Source of the DNA: Kitasatospora sp. MAA4
GTDB taxonomy: Bacteria > Actinomycetota > Actinomycetes > Streptomycetales > Streptomycetaceae
Assembly: GCF_029893355.1 (NCBI RefSeq)
Contig: NZ_JARZAI010000022.1
Coordinates: 62,001-126,000 of the forward strand
Length of the DNA: 64,000 nucleotides
Direction: 5' to 3'
Below are positions 32,661-42,301 of this stretch, one piece after another. The number at the start of each line of letters is the position of its first letter. Position 1 is the first letter of the stretch. The position numbers and the translations under genes are program-made. The notes beneath the pieces are model-generated. The model did not search any database. It was not told the origin of the DNA and saw only the letters and a list, made by a program, of their open reading frames with translations.

Positions 32661-34736
32661 TCAGTGCTTGAACGACTTCAGGAAGCCCAGGCCCGGGCTG
32701 CCGAGACCGGTCGCGGTGTCGTAGCCCTCACCGGCCCGCAGACCGTAGTCCGAGCCGATCTTGTACAGGCGGACCTTCAGCGAGCCGCCGACCATGCCGA
32801 GGTCCACGACGTTGCCGAGCGGGCCGTGGTTCGGGTTGTCGTCCACGTCGTTGAAGATGCGGTCGTTGTTGGCCCGGTTGTACAGCGCCGGGTTGGCGAA
32901 GCCGATCGCCTTGCCGCCGCGCTCCTGGATGGCGTTGGCCAGCATGGCCGCGGTCTCCGGGGAGGAGACCGAGGTGCCGCCGTAGCCGCCCTCGCTGTAG
33001 GCGCCGCCGGCCGGGGTGTACCCGACCAGCGTCGAGGCCACCAGGTCACCGCTCATCGCGATGTCCGGGGTGGCGCGCAGCGGGGTCGCGGACTTGGTGC
33101 CGTTCGCGGCCACGCGGGAGATCGAGTCCGGGACGACGTCCTTCTGGTACCACGGCTGCGCGAAGTCGGCCGAAACGCCGCCGCCGCCACCGAAGTAGAA
33201 CGCACCGGGCATCGGGGTCCAGGACTTCTGGTCCGCCGAGAGCACCGAGCGCTGGTCACCCATGCTGACCTCGTCGGCGTAGGTGCCCTTCTTGTTCATC
33301 AGCTCCAGGGCGGTGCCGCCGACCGCGGTGACCCACGGGGAGGAGGACGGCCACTGGGCCTGCGCCTGGTTGGTGTCGGCCTGGCAGTTCACGCCGGTGG
33401 CCGCGGCACCCGGCGAGTTGTCGCCGCAGTCGCCCGCGGAGACCGTGAAGCCGATGCCCTCGGCGGCGCCGAGCTGGAAGATCTGGTTGTCGGCCGCGAT
33501 CACGGCCGGGTCCAGGTCGCCGCTCTTGCCGTGCATGATCTCGCCCCACGAGTTGGAGACGACATCGGCCAGGTGGTTGTCGACGATGTTCGCCAGCGCG
33601 GCGTCCAGGTCGGCGTCCTGGCAGGAGTTGGCACCGACGTAGACGACGTTGGCGTCCGGCGCGAGGCCGTGCACCATCTCGACGTCCAGCGCCTCCTCGC
33701 CCGACCAGTCACCGCAGTCGGCCTGGCTGTTCCACTGGGCGGGAGTCACGACCTCCTTGTACTGACCGGGCGCGAACGGCTTGTCGCCGTGGGCGGTCGC
33801 GAAGGTGTTGGCGTCGGCCTGCATGCTGGCGAAGCCGTACGCGTCGATGATCGCCACGGTGGCGCCCTTGCCGGACACCTTCGAGTCGGTCACGCCGTAC
33901 GCCTTGCGCAGCTGGCTCGGCACGTACGCGCAGGGCGCGAACGGCTCGTTCTTCTCGTAGCCGGCCGGGGCACCCTTGGCGATGTCCGAGTCGTAGCCGT
34001 CGGCCGAGCAGGTCGGCACGGTCGGCAGCGTGGCCGGCGCCTTCTTGTCGGGGGCGGCCACGTCCGGGGCGGCGGCGCGGGCGGCGCGGGTGGCCGCGTC
34101 CTGCGCCTTGGCCTCGGCGGCGGCGACCGAGACGGCGTCCGAGGTCGCCTTCTGGGTGGCGGCGGCGTCGGTCAGGTTGCCGACCGCGAGGACGTCGTCG
34201 GCGACGGCGGCCGGGACCACCGCGTCCTTCGCGGGGGCCTTGCGCAGGCCGCTCGCGGTACGGAAGTTGTGGAACTCGGTGCCGAGCGCCTTGGCCAGCG
34301 CGCCGGTCGAGCCGGAGACCTCGAGGTAGTGCGTGGTGGTCGTGGTGACCTTCAGGCCGGCGCCGGTCAGCCAGGCGGTGACGGCCTTGACCTGCGCGTC
34401 GCTGGCGTCGAACTTCGCCTTGGCGTCCGCGGCGGAGAGGTACTTGCCGTACTGCGGGGAGTTCTCGTCCGAGACGGCCTGCGCGAACGCGGCGAGGCCG
34501 CTCGGGTCCTGACCGGCGAAGTAGACGCGGGCGGTCGTCGGGGTGCCGTCGGGCACCGCACCGGCGTCGGCCTGCGGGGTGGCCCAGGCCGGGCTGGAGC
34601 CGGCGAGGTCCTTGGCGACGCTCTGGTCGGCCGCCATCGCGGGATTGGCGACGGCGAACGTCCCCAGAACGAGCGCGGCGGCGGCCGGAGCCGCCACCGC
34701 TATCCGGGAGAGCCGGCTGCGAACAGCTGCTGGCAC
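32661..34736 (-). CDS. S53 family peptidase (sedolisin), secreted proprotein
   Basis: A 691-residue secreted serine-carboxyl protease. The signal peptide ends near residue 36 (PAMA-A). A Pro-kumamolisin activation domain occupies about 55-200 (NSPQYGKYLSAADAKAKF; THYLEVSGSTGALAKALGTEF). An Ala-rich linker follows. The catalytic domain has the Glu/Asp pair in EEALDVEMVHGLAP, the oxyanion Asp in SAGDCGDNSPG and the nucleophile in GGTSVSSPETA. Sedolisins act at acidic pH. The GTG start is preceded by GTGGGG with a 7-nt spacer. Confidence 0.92.
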   Translation of the reverse strand: MPAAVRSRLSRIAVAAPAAAALVLGTFAVANPAMAADQSVAKDLAGSSPAWATPQADAGAVPDGTPTTARVYFAGQDPSGLAAFAQAVSDENSPQYGKYLSAADAKAKFDASDAQVKAVTAWLTGAGLKVTTTTTHYLEVSGSTGALAKALGTEFHNFRTASGLRKAPAKDAVVPAAVADDVLAVGNLTDAAATQKATSDAVSVAAAEAKAQDAATRAARAAAPDVAAPDKKAPATLPTVPTCSADGYDSDIAKGAPAGYEKNEPFAPCAYVPSQLRKAYGVTDSKVSGKGATVAIIDAYGFASMQADANTFATAHGDKPFAPGQYKEVVTPAQWNSQADCGDWSGEEALDVEMVHGLAPDANVVYVGANSCQDADLDAALANIVDNHLADVVSNSWGEIMHGKSGDLDPAVIAADNQIFQLGAAEGIGFTVSAGDCGDNSPGAAATGVNCQADTNQAQAQWPSSSPWVTAVGGTALELMNKKGTYADEVSMGDQRSVLSADQKSWTPMPGAFYFGGGGGVSADFAQPWYQKDVVPDSISRVAANGTKSATPLRATPDIAMSGDLVASTLVGYTPAGGAYSEGGYGGTSVSSPETAAMLANAIQERGGKAIGFANPALYNRANNDRIFNDVDDNPNHGPLGNVVDLGMVGGSLKVRLYKIGSDYGLRAGEGYDTATGLGSPGLGFLKSFKH

Positions 34737-35155
34737 GTGGGTTCCCCACTCTCATGACGGGCCACATCGCCTGCGGTGCAGGGATGTTGACTGCGTATCG
34801 GGATCGCCTTGTAAGGCGACCGGACGCGGGCATGACGGATCGCCCCACAGAAACAGCTCCCTGACGGGGCGTTCGGAGGGTGCGAAAATCTGCCTGTGCG
34901 GTCGTTGTCTATTCGCTCAGACGGTCGAACCTCAAGACTTCGTCTGAATTTTTTACCTGCGCATGACCTTTTTCGGCCTGACGTGACCTGCGGGCGTCCT
35001 GGTCGTTGCACAGGTTCATCGCCCACGGCGGCGGCATCGGGGAAGGCGGCCGAAACGAGATGTCATACCCACCCTCCGGCTCACTATGCGCCAATCCGGG
35101 TAGTTCTTCGCCGGAAGCCAGGCCAAACTCGCGCAACGGCCATACCCTTGTTGGG
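34737..35155. other. Divergent intergenic region, 419 bp
   Basis: The segment separates the sedolisin gene from the M20 hydrolase gene. At 34890-34990 the GC content drops (an ATTTTTT run and TTTTTCGG), consistent with promoter or curved DNA. A TACCCT box at 35145-35150 lies 6 nt before GTG 35156, so the M20 transcript may be leaderless. I see no conserved small gene. Confidence 0.4.
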
Positions 35156-36448
35156 GTGAACCATCCTCAGCCCGCCGAGCAGGCGACCCAGCAGGCACGT
35201 CCCGCCGCCGACCGCCGTCCCGCCGTCCTCGGCCGGCCGGGTTTCGACCTCCGCGCGCTGCGCGCGCAGGTCCGGGCCTTCGACGCGGAGCTGATCGCCT
35301 TCCGGCGCGACCTGCACAGCCACCCGGAGCTCGGCCGGCAGGAGTTCCGCACCACCAAGCTGCTGGTCGACCGCCTGGCGCTGGCGGGTCTGTCACCCCG
35401 GGTGCTGCCCGGCGGCACCGGTCTGATCGTCGACCTGGTCCCGCCCGGCACGCCGGCCGGCACCAAACTGCTGGCCTTCCGCGCGGACATCGACGCGCTG
35501 CCGATCGACGACGCCAAGACCGACGTCCCCTACCGCTCCACCGTGCCCGGCCGGGCCCACGCCTGCGGCCACGACGTGCACACCTCCATCGCGCTCGGCA
35601 CCGCCCTGGTGCTGGCGGACGCGATGCGTGCGGGCAGGCTGCGGCAGCCGGTGCGGCTGATCTTCCAGCCCGCCGAGGAGGTCATGCCCGGCGGGGCGCT
35701 GGACGTGATCAAGGCGGACGGGATGGTCGGGGTCGGCCGGATCTTCGCGGTGCACTGCGACCCCAAGGTGCTGGTCGGCAAGGTCGGCCTGAAGGTCGGC
35801 GCGATCACCTCGGCCTGCGACCGCCTGGTGCTGAGCCTGGACGGCCCCGGCGGGCACACCGCCCGTCCGCACCTGACCACCGACCTGGTCACCGTGATCG
35901 CCCGGCTCGCCGCCGACCTGCCCGGCGCGATGGCCCGCCGGATGGACCCGCGCTGGGGTGTCAGCCTGGTCTGGGGGCGGATCGCCGCGGGCTCGGCGCC
36001 CAACGTCATCCCGCAGCACGCCGAGCTGGAGGGCACCGTGCGCTGCCTGGAGCTCCCCGGCTGGCGCGAGGCGCCGGACGTGCTGCACGAGCTGATCGCC
36101 AAGATGGCCGAAACCGGTCGGGCCAAGTGGAGCCTGGACTACCACCGCGGTGTGCCGCCGGTGGTCAACGAGGTCGCCTCGATCGCGCAGCTGGAGAAGG
36201 CGATGATCCGTCAGTTCGGTTCCGGCGGTGAAGAGGTGGTGGAGGAGACGGAGCAGAGCCTGGGAGGCGAGGACTTCTCCTGGTACCTGGAGCACGCGCC
36301 GGGCGCGCTGGCCCGGCTCGGCGTCCGGGCTCCGGACGAGACCGCGGTGCGCGACCTCCATCAGGGACGATTCGACGTGGACGAGCGCGCGATCGCGGTC
36401 GGCGTCGAACTCTTCGCCTCGCTCGCCCTGGAGCACGCTCAGATCTAG
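35156..36448 (+). CDS. M20 family amidohydrolase (IAA-amino acid hydrolase/carboxypeptidase type)
   Basis: A 430-residue metal-dependent amidohydrolase. Motifs: DLHSHPELG, AFRADIDALP, the metal site HACGHDVHTSIALG, the catalytic PAEEVMPGGAL, and the dimerisation domain with GPGGHTARPH. Relatives deacylate N-acyl amino acids, hippurate or peptides. I prefer the GTG at 35156; the upstream ATG at 35060 adds a poorly coding N-terminus. It appears monocistronic. Confidence 0.88.
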   Translation: MNHPQPAEQATQQARPAADRRPAVLGRPGFDLRALRAQVRAFDAELIAFRRDLHSHPELGRQEFRTTKLLVDRLALAGLSPRVLPGGTGLIVDLVPPGTPAGTKLLAFRADIDALPIDDAKTDVPYRSTVPGRAHACGHDVHTSIALGTALVLADAMRAGRLRQPVRLIFQPAEEVMPGGALDVIKADGMVGVGRIFAVHCDPKVLVGKVGLKVGAITSACDRLVLSLDGPGGHTARPHLTTDLVTVIARLAADLPGAMARRMDPRWGVSLVWGRIAAGSAPNVIPQHAELEGTVRCLELPGWREAPDVLHELIAKMAETGRAKWSLDYHRGVPPVVNEVASIAQLEKAMIRQFGSGGEEVVEETEQSLGGEDFSWYLEHAPGALARLGVRAPDETAVRDLHQGRFDVDERAIAVGVELFASLALEHAQI

Positions 36449-36858
36449 CGTCAGATCTGATTCGGCGTCACCTATTTCATTGTCAGATGAGCCGGCTTGG
36501 TAGAGTGCGCTGCCTGGAACGCGGAGGGTGGCACTTCAGAAAAGCGGCGGTCGCGAAAAGGGGTGGCGGGGGCCTCTTATTCGCGCTACTTCGCCTCGGC
36601 GGGCGGTCGGCGGGTGCGGCGGGTTGCCGTACCAAGGGGAAGGGCGGTCGGGGCGGGGCAGAGGGTCGGGAGTGGGGCGGGATGTCCTGCAACCGGGTGG
36701 ATTGGTCAGCCATCGGGATATGTCCTAGTTTGGTGGGCCGAAGCGCCACGGTTTGATAACAACCCGATTGGCCTGGCGGCCCGTGACCCAACCGTGTTCT
36801 ACGCGCGTTACGGTCGGTCCGACCACGCCAAACGGGTGTGTGAGAAGGAGATACTCCC
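36449..36858. other. Intergenic region upstream of the nucleoside transporter operon
   Basis: 410 bp without a convincing gene. It begins with a short inverted repeat (TCAGATCT at 36439-36446 and AGATCTGA at 36453-36460) overlapping the M20 stop, perhaps a weak terminator. The middle is purine-rich and G-rich on the plus strand (36560-36690). The right end holds a TACGGT -10-like box and the palindromic operator candidate at 36799. No riboswitch aptamer was recognised. Confidence 0.4.
36799..36810. promoter_or_regulatory. Nucleoside-regulon operator candidate at the transporter operon
   Basis: CTACGCGCGTTA matches 10 of 12 positions of the palindrome CTACGCGCGTAG. It overlaps a -10-like TACGGT (36809-36814), 49 bp upstream of the binding-protein start. 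The same motif occurs upstream of deoA and add. Confidence 0.55.
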
Positions 36859-37923
36859 TTGCGCCGTACAGTAAAGCTCGCCGCGGTCGTGCTCTCGGGT
36901 TCCCTGGGCATTGCCTCGCTCGCCGCTTGCGGCGCAAAGAGCACCGACACCACCTCCGCCGGCTCCTCGGGCGGCTCCGGCATCAAGGTCGGCATGGCCT
37001 ACGACGTCGGCGGCCGTGGAGACCAGGGCTTCAACGACTCGGCCGCGGCCGGTCTCGACAAGGCCAAGACCGACTTCGGCATCCAGACCACCGAGGCCGA
37101 GGCCAAGACCGGTGAGGCGGACTCCGACAAGCAGACCCGCCTGGAGACCCTGGTCACCGCCGGCTACAACCCGATCATCGCGGTGGGCTTCGTCTACCAG
37201 GCCGCGGTCGAGAAGGTCGCCAAGGAGCACCCGAACACCAAGTTCGCGATCATCGACTCCGACTCGCCGACCCAGCCGAGCAACGTCACCTCGCTGGAGT
37301 TCACCGAGCAGCAGAGCTCGTACCTGGCCGGCATCGCCGCCGCCAGCAAGACCAAGACCAAGCACGTCGGCTTCATCGGCGGTGTGCAGTCCGAGCTGAT
37401 CAAGAAGTTCGAGGCCGGCTACCGTGCGGGCGTCGCCTCCGTCGACTCCAGCATCAGCGTCGACGTGACCTACCTGACCACCCCGCCGGACTTCAGCGGC
37501 TTCAGCGACCCGGCCAAGGGCAAGGAAGCCGCCCAGGGCCAGCTCGACAAGAACGACGACGTCATCTACGCCGCGGCCGGTGCCTCCGGTACCGGTGCGA
37601 TCCAGGCCGTCGCGTCCAAGCCCGGCGCCTGGGTGATCGGTGTCGACACCGACCAGGCCAAGCAGCCGGCGCTGGCGAAGTACCAGGGCTCGATCCTGAC
37701 CTCGGCGCTCAAGAACGTGAACACCGCGGTGTACGCGTACATCCAGAGCGTCAAGAACAACGCGCCGCTGACCGGCGTGCAGCGCTTCGACCTCAAGTCG
37801 GGCGGTGTCGGCCTGGCCACCACCGGCGGCCACATCGACGACCTGAAGGCGAAGCTGGACGCCGCCACCCAGCAGATCACCTCGGGTGCGATCACCGTCC
37901 CGACCGCTCCCACGGGCGGCTGA
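36859..37923 (+). CDS. BMP family ABC transporter substrate-binding lipoprotein (nucleoside)
   Basis: A 354-residue surface lipoprotein expected to capture nucleosides for the ABC importer encoded downstream. The signal peptide ends in LAAC (lipobox, Cys about 24). The Bmp/Med fold is recognised from VGMAYDVGGRGDQGFNDSA, AVGFVYQAAVEKVA, KHVGFIGGVQSELIKKFEAGYRAG and VIGVDTDQA. The start is a TTG: AAGGAG lies 8 nt upstream and the signal peptide begins directly after it. The operator candidate lies just upstream. Confidence 0.92.
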   Translation: MRRTVKLAAVVLSGSLGIASLAACGAKSTDTTSAGSSGGSGIKVGMAYDVGGRGDQGFNDSAAAGLDKAKTDFGIQTTEAEAKTGEADSDKQTRLETLVTAGYNPIIAVGFVYQAAVEKVAKEHPNTKFAIIDSDSPTQPSNVTSLEFTEQQSSYLAGIAAASKTKTKHVGFIGGVQSELIKKFEAGYRAGVASVDSSISVDVTYLTTPPDFSGFSDPAKGKEAAQGQLDKNDDVIYAAAGASGTGAIQAVASKPGAWVIGVDTDQAKQPALAKYQGSILTSALKNVNTAVYAYIQSVKNNAPLTGVQRFDLKSGGVGLATTGGHIDDLKAKLDAATQQITSGAITVPTAPTGG

Positions 37924-37958
37924 CCCTTCGCACCGCAGTAGGTAAGTAAGCATGGGGA

Positions 37959-38000
37959 GGGGCCCGGTGGGTCGTGCGTGAGCGCACTCCACCGGGCCCC
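37959..38000 (+). other. Large hairpin between binding-protein and ATPase genes
   Basis: GGGGCCCGGTGG and CCACCGGGCCCC form a 12-bp stem enclosing a nested GTGC/GCAC stem. It starts 36 nt after the binding-protein stop and lacks a U tract. In ABC operons such hairpins commonly stabilise or partly terminate the mRNA so that the binding protein is made in excess. Confidence 0.65.
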
Positions 38001-38184
38001 TGCCTTCCCCCGGAGGGGTTGGAACGCCGTTCGAGGCGTCCACCCGTACCCCCCGAACCTCCGGGCGTCCCACAGCGCCCCTCGCAGAACCTCGGCCTCC
38101 CCAGCGCAACGATGCGCCTGCCACCCCCAGGAGATCGCCATCACCGCTTCCGAACCCTCCCTCAGCAAGGGGGGTAGCCCCAGC

Positions 38185-39870
38185 GTGGGGACGGCGAACG
38201 CGGCCGTCGAACTGCGCGGCATCACCAAGCGCTTCCCCGGCGTCGTGGCCAACCACGACATCGACATCACCGTCCGCAGCGGCACCGTGCACGCCCTGAT
38301 GGGCGAGAACGGCGCCGGCAAGTCGACGCTGATGAAGATCCTCTACGGGATGCAGCGCCCCGACGAGGGCACCATCGCCGTCAACGGTGAGCAGGTGGAG
38401 TTCAGCACCCCCGGTGACGCCATCGCGCGCGGCATCGGCATGGTCCACCAGCACTTCATGCTGGCCGACAACTTCACCGTGCTGGAGAACGTCGTCCTGG
38501 GCGGCGAGAGCCTGTACGGCATCGGCGCCAGGGCCAAGGCGAAGATCAAGGAGATCTCCGACCAGTACGGGCTGAACGTCCGCCCGGACGCCCTGGTCGA
38601 GGACCTCGGCGTGGCCGAGCGCCAGCGGGTCGAGATCCTCAAGGTGCTCTACCGCGGCGCCCGGATCCTGATCCTGGACGAGCCGACCGCCGTGCTGGTC
38701 CCGCAGGAGGTCGACGCGCTCTTCGGCAACCTGCGCGAGCTCAAGTCCGAGGGCGTCACGGTCATCTTCATCTCGCACAAGCTGCACGAGGTGCTGTCGG
38801 TCGCCGACGCGATCACCGTGATCCGCCGCGGCACGACGGTCGGCGACGCCGACCCGAAGAAGGTCACCGCCCGCGAGCTCGCCGAGCTGATGGTCGGCAG
38901 CGAACTGCCGTCGCCGCAGAGCCGCGAGAGCACCGTGACCGACGTCGAGATGCTCAAGGTGGACGCCCTGCGGATCGCCAAGCGCGACGCCGAGGGCATC
39001 GAGCGGGTCGTCCTGGACGACATCTCGCTCACCATCCGCAAGGGCGAGATCCTCGGCATCGCCGGCGTCGAGGGCAACGGCCAGGCCGAACTGGTCGAAG
39101 CCATCATGGGCATGCTGCCGCTGGACTCCGGCACCGTGACGCTGGACGGCACCGACGTGAGCCGCGAGCTCACCCGGGCCCGCCGCGAGGCCGGCATCGG
39201 CTACATCCCCGAGGACCGCCACCGGCACGGCCTGCTGCTGGAGGCCCCGCTCTGGGAGAACCGGATCCTGGGCCACGTCACCGAGGCGCCGAACTCCAAG
39301 GGCTTCCGGCTCGACCCGGCCGCCGCCCGGCAGGACACCCTGCGGATCGTCCAGGAGTACGACGTCCGCACCCCCGGCATCGAGGTCACCGCGGCCTCGC
39401 TCTCCGGCGGCAACCAGCAGAAGCTGATCATCGGCCGCGAGATGAGCCACAAGCCCAAGCTGCTGATCGCCGCGCACCCCACCCGCGGTGTCGACGTCGG
39501 CGCGCAGGCGCAGATCTGGGAGCAGATCCGCTCCGCGCAGCGCGAGGGCCTGGCCGTCCTGCTGATCTCCGCCGACCTGGACGAGCTGATCGGCCTGTCC
39601 GACGCGATCCGGGTGATCTACCGCGGCAAGCTGGTCGCCGACGCCGACCCGGCCACCGTGACCGCCGAGGACCTCGGCACCGCGATGACCGGCGCCGCGC
39701 GCGGGCACATCGAGTCCGACGAGGACGCGCTGGCCGAGGCCGCCGTCATCGTCGCCGAGGACCTCGGCCGGTCCGACACCCCGCCGTCCGACGCCCAGCC
39801 GTCCGACACCCCGCTCGGGGACACCGACACCACCGACACCGCTGCGGACGACGCGCAGGCGGGGGAGTGA
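38185..39870 (+). CDS. Nucleoside ABC transporter ATP-binding protein (two ABC domains)
   Basis: About 561 residues with two fused ABC cassettes, the sugar/nucleoside-importer type. The first has Walker A GENGAGKST, the signature-like region DLGVAERQRVEILK and Walker B ILILDEPTAVL. The second has GVEGNGQ in place of Walker A, signature LSGGNQQK and AHPTRGVD, the usual degenerate C-terminal cassette. Start uncertain: GTG 38185 is chosen as the first canonical codon after the hairpin, but an in-frame ATC at 38140 has an ideal AGGAG ribosome site. The C-terminal 40 residues are acidic and Asp/Thr-rich. The next gene starts 5 nt after the stop. Confidence 0.9.
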   Translation: MGTANAAVELRGITKRFPGVVANHDIDITVRSGTVHALMGENGAGKSTLMKILYGMQRPDEGTIAVNGEQVEFSTPGDAIARGIGMVHQHFMLADNFTVLENVVLGGESLYGIGARAKAKIKEISDQYGLNVRPDALVEDLGVAERQRVEILKVLYRGARILILDEPTAVLVPQEVDALFGNLRELKSEGVTVIFISHKLHEVLSVADAITVIRRGTTVGDADPKKVTARELAELMVGSELPSPQSRESTVTDVEMLKVDALRIAKRDAEGIERVVLDDISLTIRKGEILGIAGVEGNGQAELVEAIMGMLPLDSGTVTLDGTDVSRELTRARREAGIGYIPEDRHRHGLLLEAPLWENRILGHVTEAPNSKGFRLDPAAARQDTLRIVQEYDVRTPGIEVTAASLSGGNQQKLIIGREMSHKPKLLIAAHPTRGVDVGAQAQIWEQIRSAQREGLAVLLISADLDELIGLSDAIRVIYRGKLVADADPATVTAEDLGTAMTGAARGHIESDEDALAEAAVIVAEDLGRSDTPPSDAQPSDTPLGDTDTTDTAADDAQAGE

Positions 39871-39875
39871 CCCAC

Positions 39876-41033
39876 ATGACCACGACCCAACCCGCCGCCA
39901 AGCGCGGGTTCCTGCAGCGGATCGACCGTGAGCGGCTGATCCTGGGGCTGGCGGCGCCCGTTCTCGCCGTCGTCATCTCGGTGCTGATCTGCTCGGTGCT
40001 GCTGCTGACTTCGGGCAAGAACCCGATCGACGCGTTCCACATCATGACGAACTACGCCTCGGCCTCCGACGGGCAGGTGTCGATCCTCAACAAGGCGACC
40101 ACCTACTACCTCGCCGGTGTCGCGGTGGCCTTCGGTTTCCGGATGAACCTGTTCAACATCGGCGCGGACGGCCAGTACCGTCTCGCGGCGCTGTTCGCGG
40201 CGTACGTCGGCGGCGTGGTGAACCTGCCGTCGTTCATCGAGATCCCGCTGCTGCTGATCGTCGCGATGCTGGTCGGCGGGCTCTGGGCGGCCATCGCCGG
40301 CATCCTCAAGGTGACCCGCGGCGTCAGCGAGGTCATCTCGACGATCATGCTGAACGCCATCACCACCGGCGTGATCGGCGTGCTGCTGGTCCCCGGGATC
40401 TTCGCGCCGGGCAACGCCGGTGGGGTCAGCAACAGCGTCCAGACGAAGTTGATGGCGCCCTCCAGCGACTTCTTCTCGATCACCACCCAGGGCGGTTCGC
40501 TCTACGGGTTCATCATCATCGCGGTGATCGTCGGCGTGGCGTTCCAGCTGGTGCTCAGCCGCACCCGCTTCGGCTTCGACCTGCGGGCCACCGGCCGTTC
40601 CGAGTCGGCGGCGGGCGCCAGCGGCGTCAACGTCAAGCGCATGGTGCTGACCAGCATGTGCGTCTCCGGCGCGCTGGCCGGTCTGATCGGCATGCCCGAC
40701 CTGCTGACCAACTCGCACTACTTCGGCCAGAACTTCCAGCCGGGCCTCGGCTTCACCGGTATCGCGATCGCGCTGCTCGGCCGCAACACCCCGATCGGGA
40801 TCGGCTTCGCGGCGCTGCTGTGGGCCTTCCTGGACGCGACCGCCGTGATGCTGCCGCTTCAGGGCAACTTCCCGCCGGAGATCGTCAACGTCATGCAGGG
40901 CACCATCGTCATCTGCGTGGTCGTCGCCTACGAGCTGGTGCGCCGCTACGGCCTCAAGCGCCAGCAGCAGAAGGTCGGCGCCCAGCTTGCCGCTCAGGCC
41001 GCCTCGGCCGAGAAGAAGGAGGTGGCGGCATGA
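39876..41033 (+). CDS. Nucleoside ABC transporter permease 1
   Basis: A 385-residue inner-membrane permease of the BPD_transp_2 family with about ten helices. The family signature region FRMNLFNIGADGQYRLAALFAAYVGG is present, as is LRATGRSESAAGASGVNVKRM, the cytoplasmic coupling loop. It forms a heterodimer with the next gene product. The ATG at 39876 has GGAG 8 nt upstream, inside the ATPase 3' end; the stop overlaps the next ATG (ATGA). Confidence 0.92.
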   Translation: MTTTQPAAKRGFLQRIDRERLILGLAAPVLAVVISVLICSVLLLTSGKNPIDAFHIMTNYASASDGQVSILNKATTYYLAGVAVAFGFRMNLFNIGADGQYRLAALFAAYVGGVVNLPSFIEIPLLLIVAMLVGGLWAAIAGILKVTRGVSEVISTIMLNAITTGVIGVLLVPGIFAPGNAGGVSNSVQTKLMAPSSDFFSITTQGGSLYGFIIIAVIVGVAFQLVLSRTRFGFDLRATGRSESAAGASGVNVKRMVLTSMCVSGALAGLIGMPDLLTNSHYFGQNFQPGLGFTGIAIALLGRNTPIGIGFAALLWAFLDATAVMLPLQGNFPPEIVNVMQGTIVICVVVAYELVRRYGLKRQQQKVGAQLAAQAASAEKKEVAA

Positions 41034-42301
41034 GCACCGCGACTTCGGCACAGTCCAAGCCGGCCGCCAAGGCGCCGGGCAAGAACGGCAAGAAGCTCTC
41101 GCTGCCGGTCGTCCTCCTGCTGATCGCCGGCGCCCTGCTGCTCTTCTCGGCAGTCGGCGCGGCGACCGGCAACCACGGTCTGACCTCGGCCGGCCAGATC
41201 GCCGCGGCGCTCGGTGCCGCGGTGCCGATCGGCATGGCCGGTCTGGGCGGCCTCTGGGCCGAGCGGGCCGGTGTGGTCAACATCGGCCTCGAAGGCATGA
41301 TGGTGGCCGGCACCTTCGCCGGCGCCTGGGTCGGTTACCTGGTCAACCCCTGGGTCGGCCTGCTGGCCGGCATCGCGGCCGGTGCGGTGGGCGGCCTGCT
41401 GCACGCGGTGATCACCGTCGGCTTCGGCGTGGACCACATCGTCTCCGGTGTCGGTATCAACCTGCTGATCCCGGGCATCTGCCTGTACGTCAACCGGATC
41501 TACTTCCCGGACTACGTCACGGCCGGCGCCGGCGCCTCGCAGTCCCCGCCGACCAACTCGCTGCCGTCCATCACCGTCCCCGGGCTCTCCAGCGGGCTGG
41601 CGGGCATCGAGAAGCACCACTGGTTCTTCGTCTCGGACGTCGCCGGCGTGCTCGGCGGCCTGGTCACCAACCTCTCCGTGGTGACGCTGCTGGCGGTCGC
41701 GCTGCTGGTCGGGAGCTACTTCCTGCTCTGGCGCACCACCTTCGGCCTGCGGCTGCGCTCCTGCGGTGAGAACCCGATCGCGGCCGAGTCGCTGGGCGTG
41801 AACGTCTACAAGTACAAGTACCTCGCGGTGATCGCCTCCGGCGGCTTCGCGGGCCTGGGCGGGGCGTACCTCTCCATGGTCGCCTCGAACGTCTTCCGGG
41901 ACGGCCAGACCGGCGGCCGCGGCTTCATCGGCCTGGCGGCGATGATCTTCGGCAACTGGATGCCGGGCGGTCTCGCGATCGGTGCCGGACTCTTCGGCTT
42001 CACCGACAGCCTCCAGCTGCGCGACCCCGACTCGGTGCACGTCCTGCTGCTGGTCGTCGCCATCGTGATGGCCCTGCTGGCCGCCTGGCACGGCTACCGG
42101 CGCAAGCTGGTGCCGGCGCTCGTCAGCCTGGTCGCGGCGGGTGGCCTGGCGGCCTGGTACGCGGCCTCGGACGCGGTGCCGCGCCCGCTGATCGTGACCA
42201 CCCCGTACGTGATCACGCTCGTCGTGCTGGCGCTCTCCGCGCAGCGGCTGCGGCCGCCGAAGGCCGACGGCCAGGTCTACCGCAAGGGCCAGGGCAAGTG
42301 A
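41030..42301 (+). CDS. Nucleoside ABC transporter permease 2
   Basis: A 423-residue BPD_transp_2 permease with about ten helices. GLWAERAGVVNIGLEGMMVAG and the coupling loop LRSCGENPIAAESLGVNVYKYK are diagnostic. The ATG overlaps the permease 1 stop (ATGA) and follows AGGAGG, so the subunits are made in step. Its stop overlaps the cdd GTG, linking uptake to deamination. Confidence 0.92.
   Translation: MSTATSAQSKPAAKAPGKNGKKLSLPVVLLLIAGALLLFSAVGAATGNHGLTSAGQIAAALGAAVPIGMAGLGGLWAERAGVVNIGLEGMMVAGTFAGAWVGYLVNPWVGLLAGIAAGAVGGLLHAVITVGFGVDHIVSGVGINLLIPGICLYVNRIYFPDYVTAGAGASQSPPTNSLPSITVPGLSSGLAGIEKHHWFFVSDVAGVLGGLVTNLSVVTLLAVALLVGSYFLLWRTTFGLRLRSCGENPIAAESLGVNVYKYKYLAVIASGGFAGLGGAYLSMVASNVFRDGQTGGRGFIGLAAMIFGNWMPGGLAIGAGLFGFTDSLQLRDPDSVHVLLLVVAIVMALLAAWHGYRRKLVPALVSLVAAGGLAAWYAASDAVPRPLIVTTPYVITLVVLALSAQRLRPPKADGQVYRKGQGK

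Noticed and set aside
36560..36690. G-rich stretch upstream of the nucleoside transporter considered as a riboswitch
   Set aside because: No recognised aptamer core (purine, preQ1 or similar) or terminator switch could be drawn; it appears to be simple purine-rich spacer.
36808..39708. 966-codon minus-strand open frame opposite the ABC transporter genes
   Set aside because: Antisense shadow of the binding-protein and ATPase genes, with no domain and no ribosome site.
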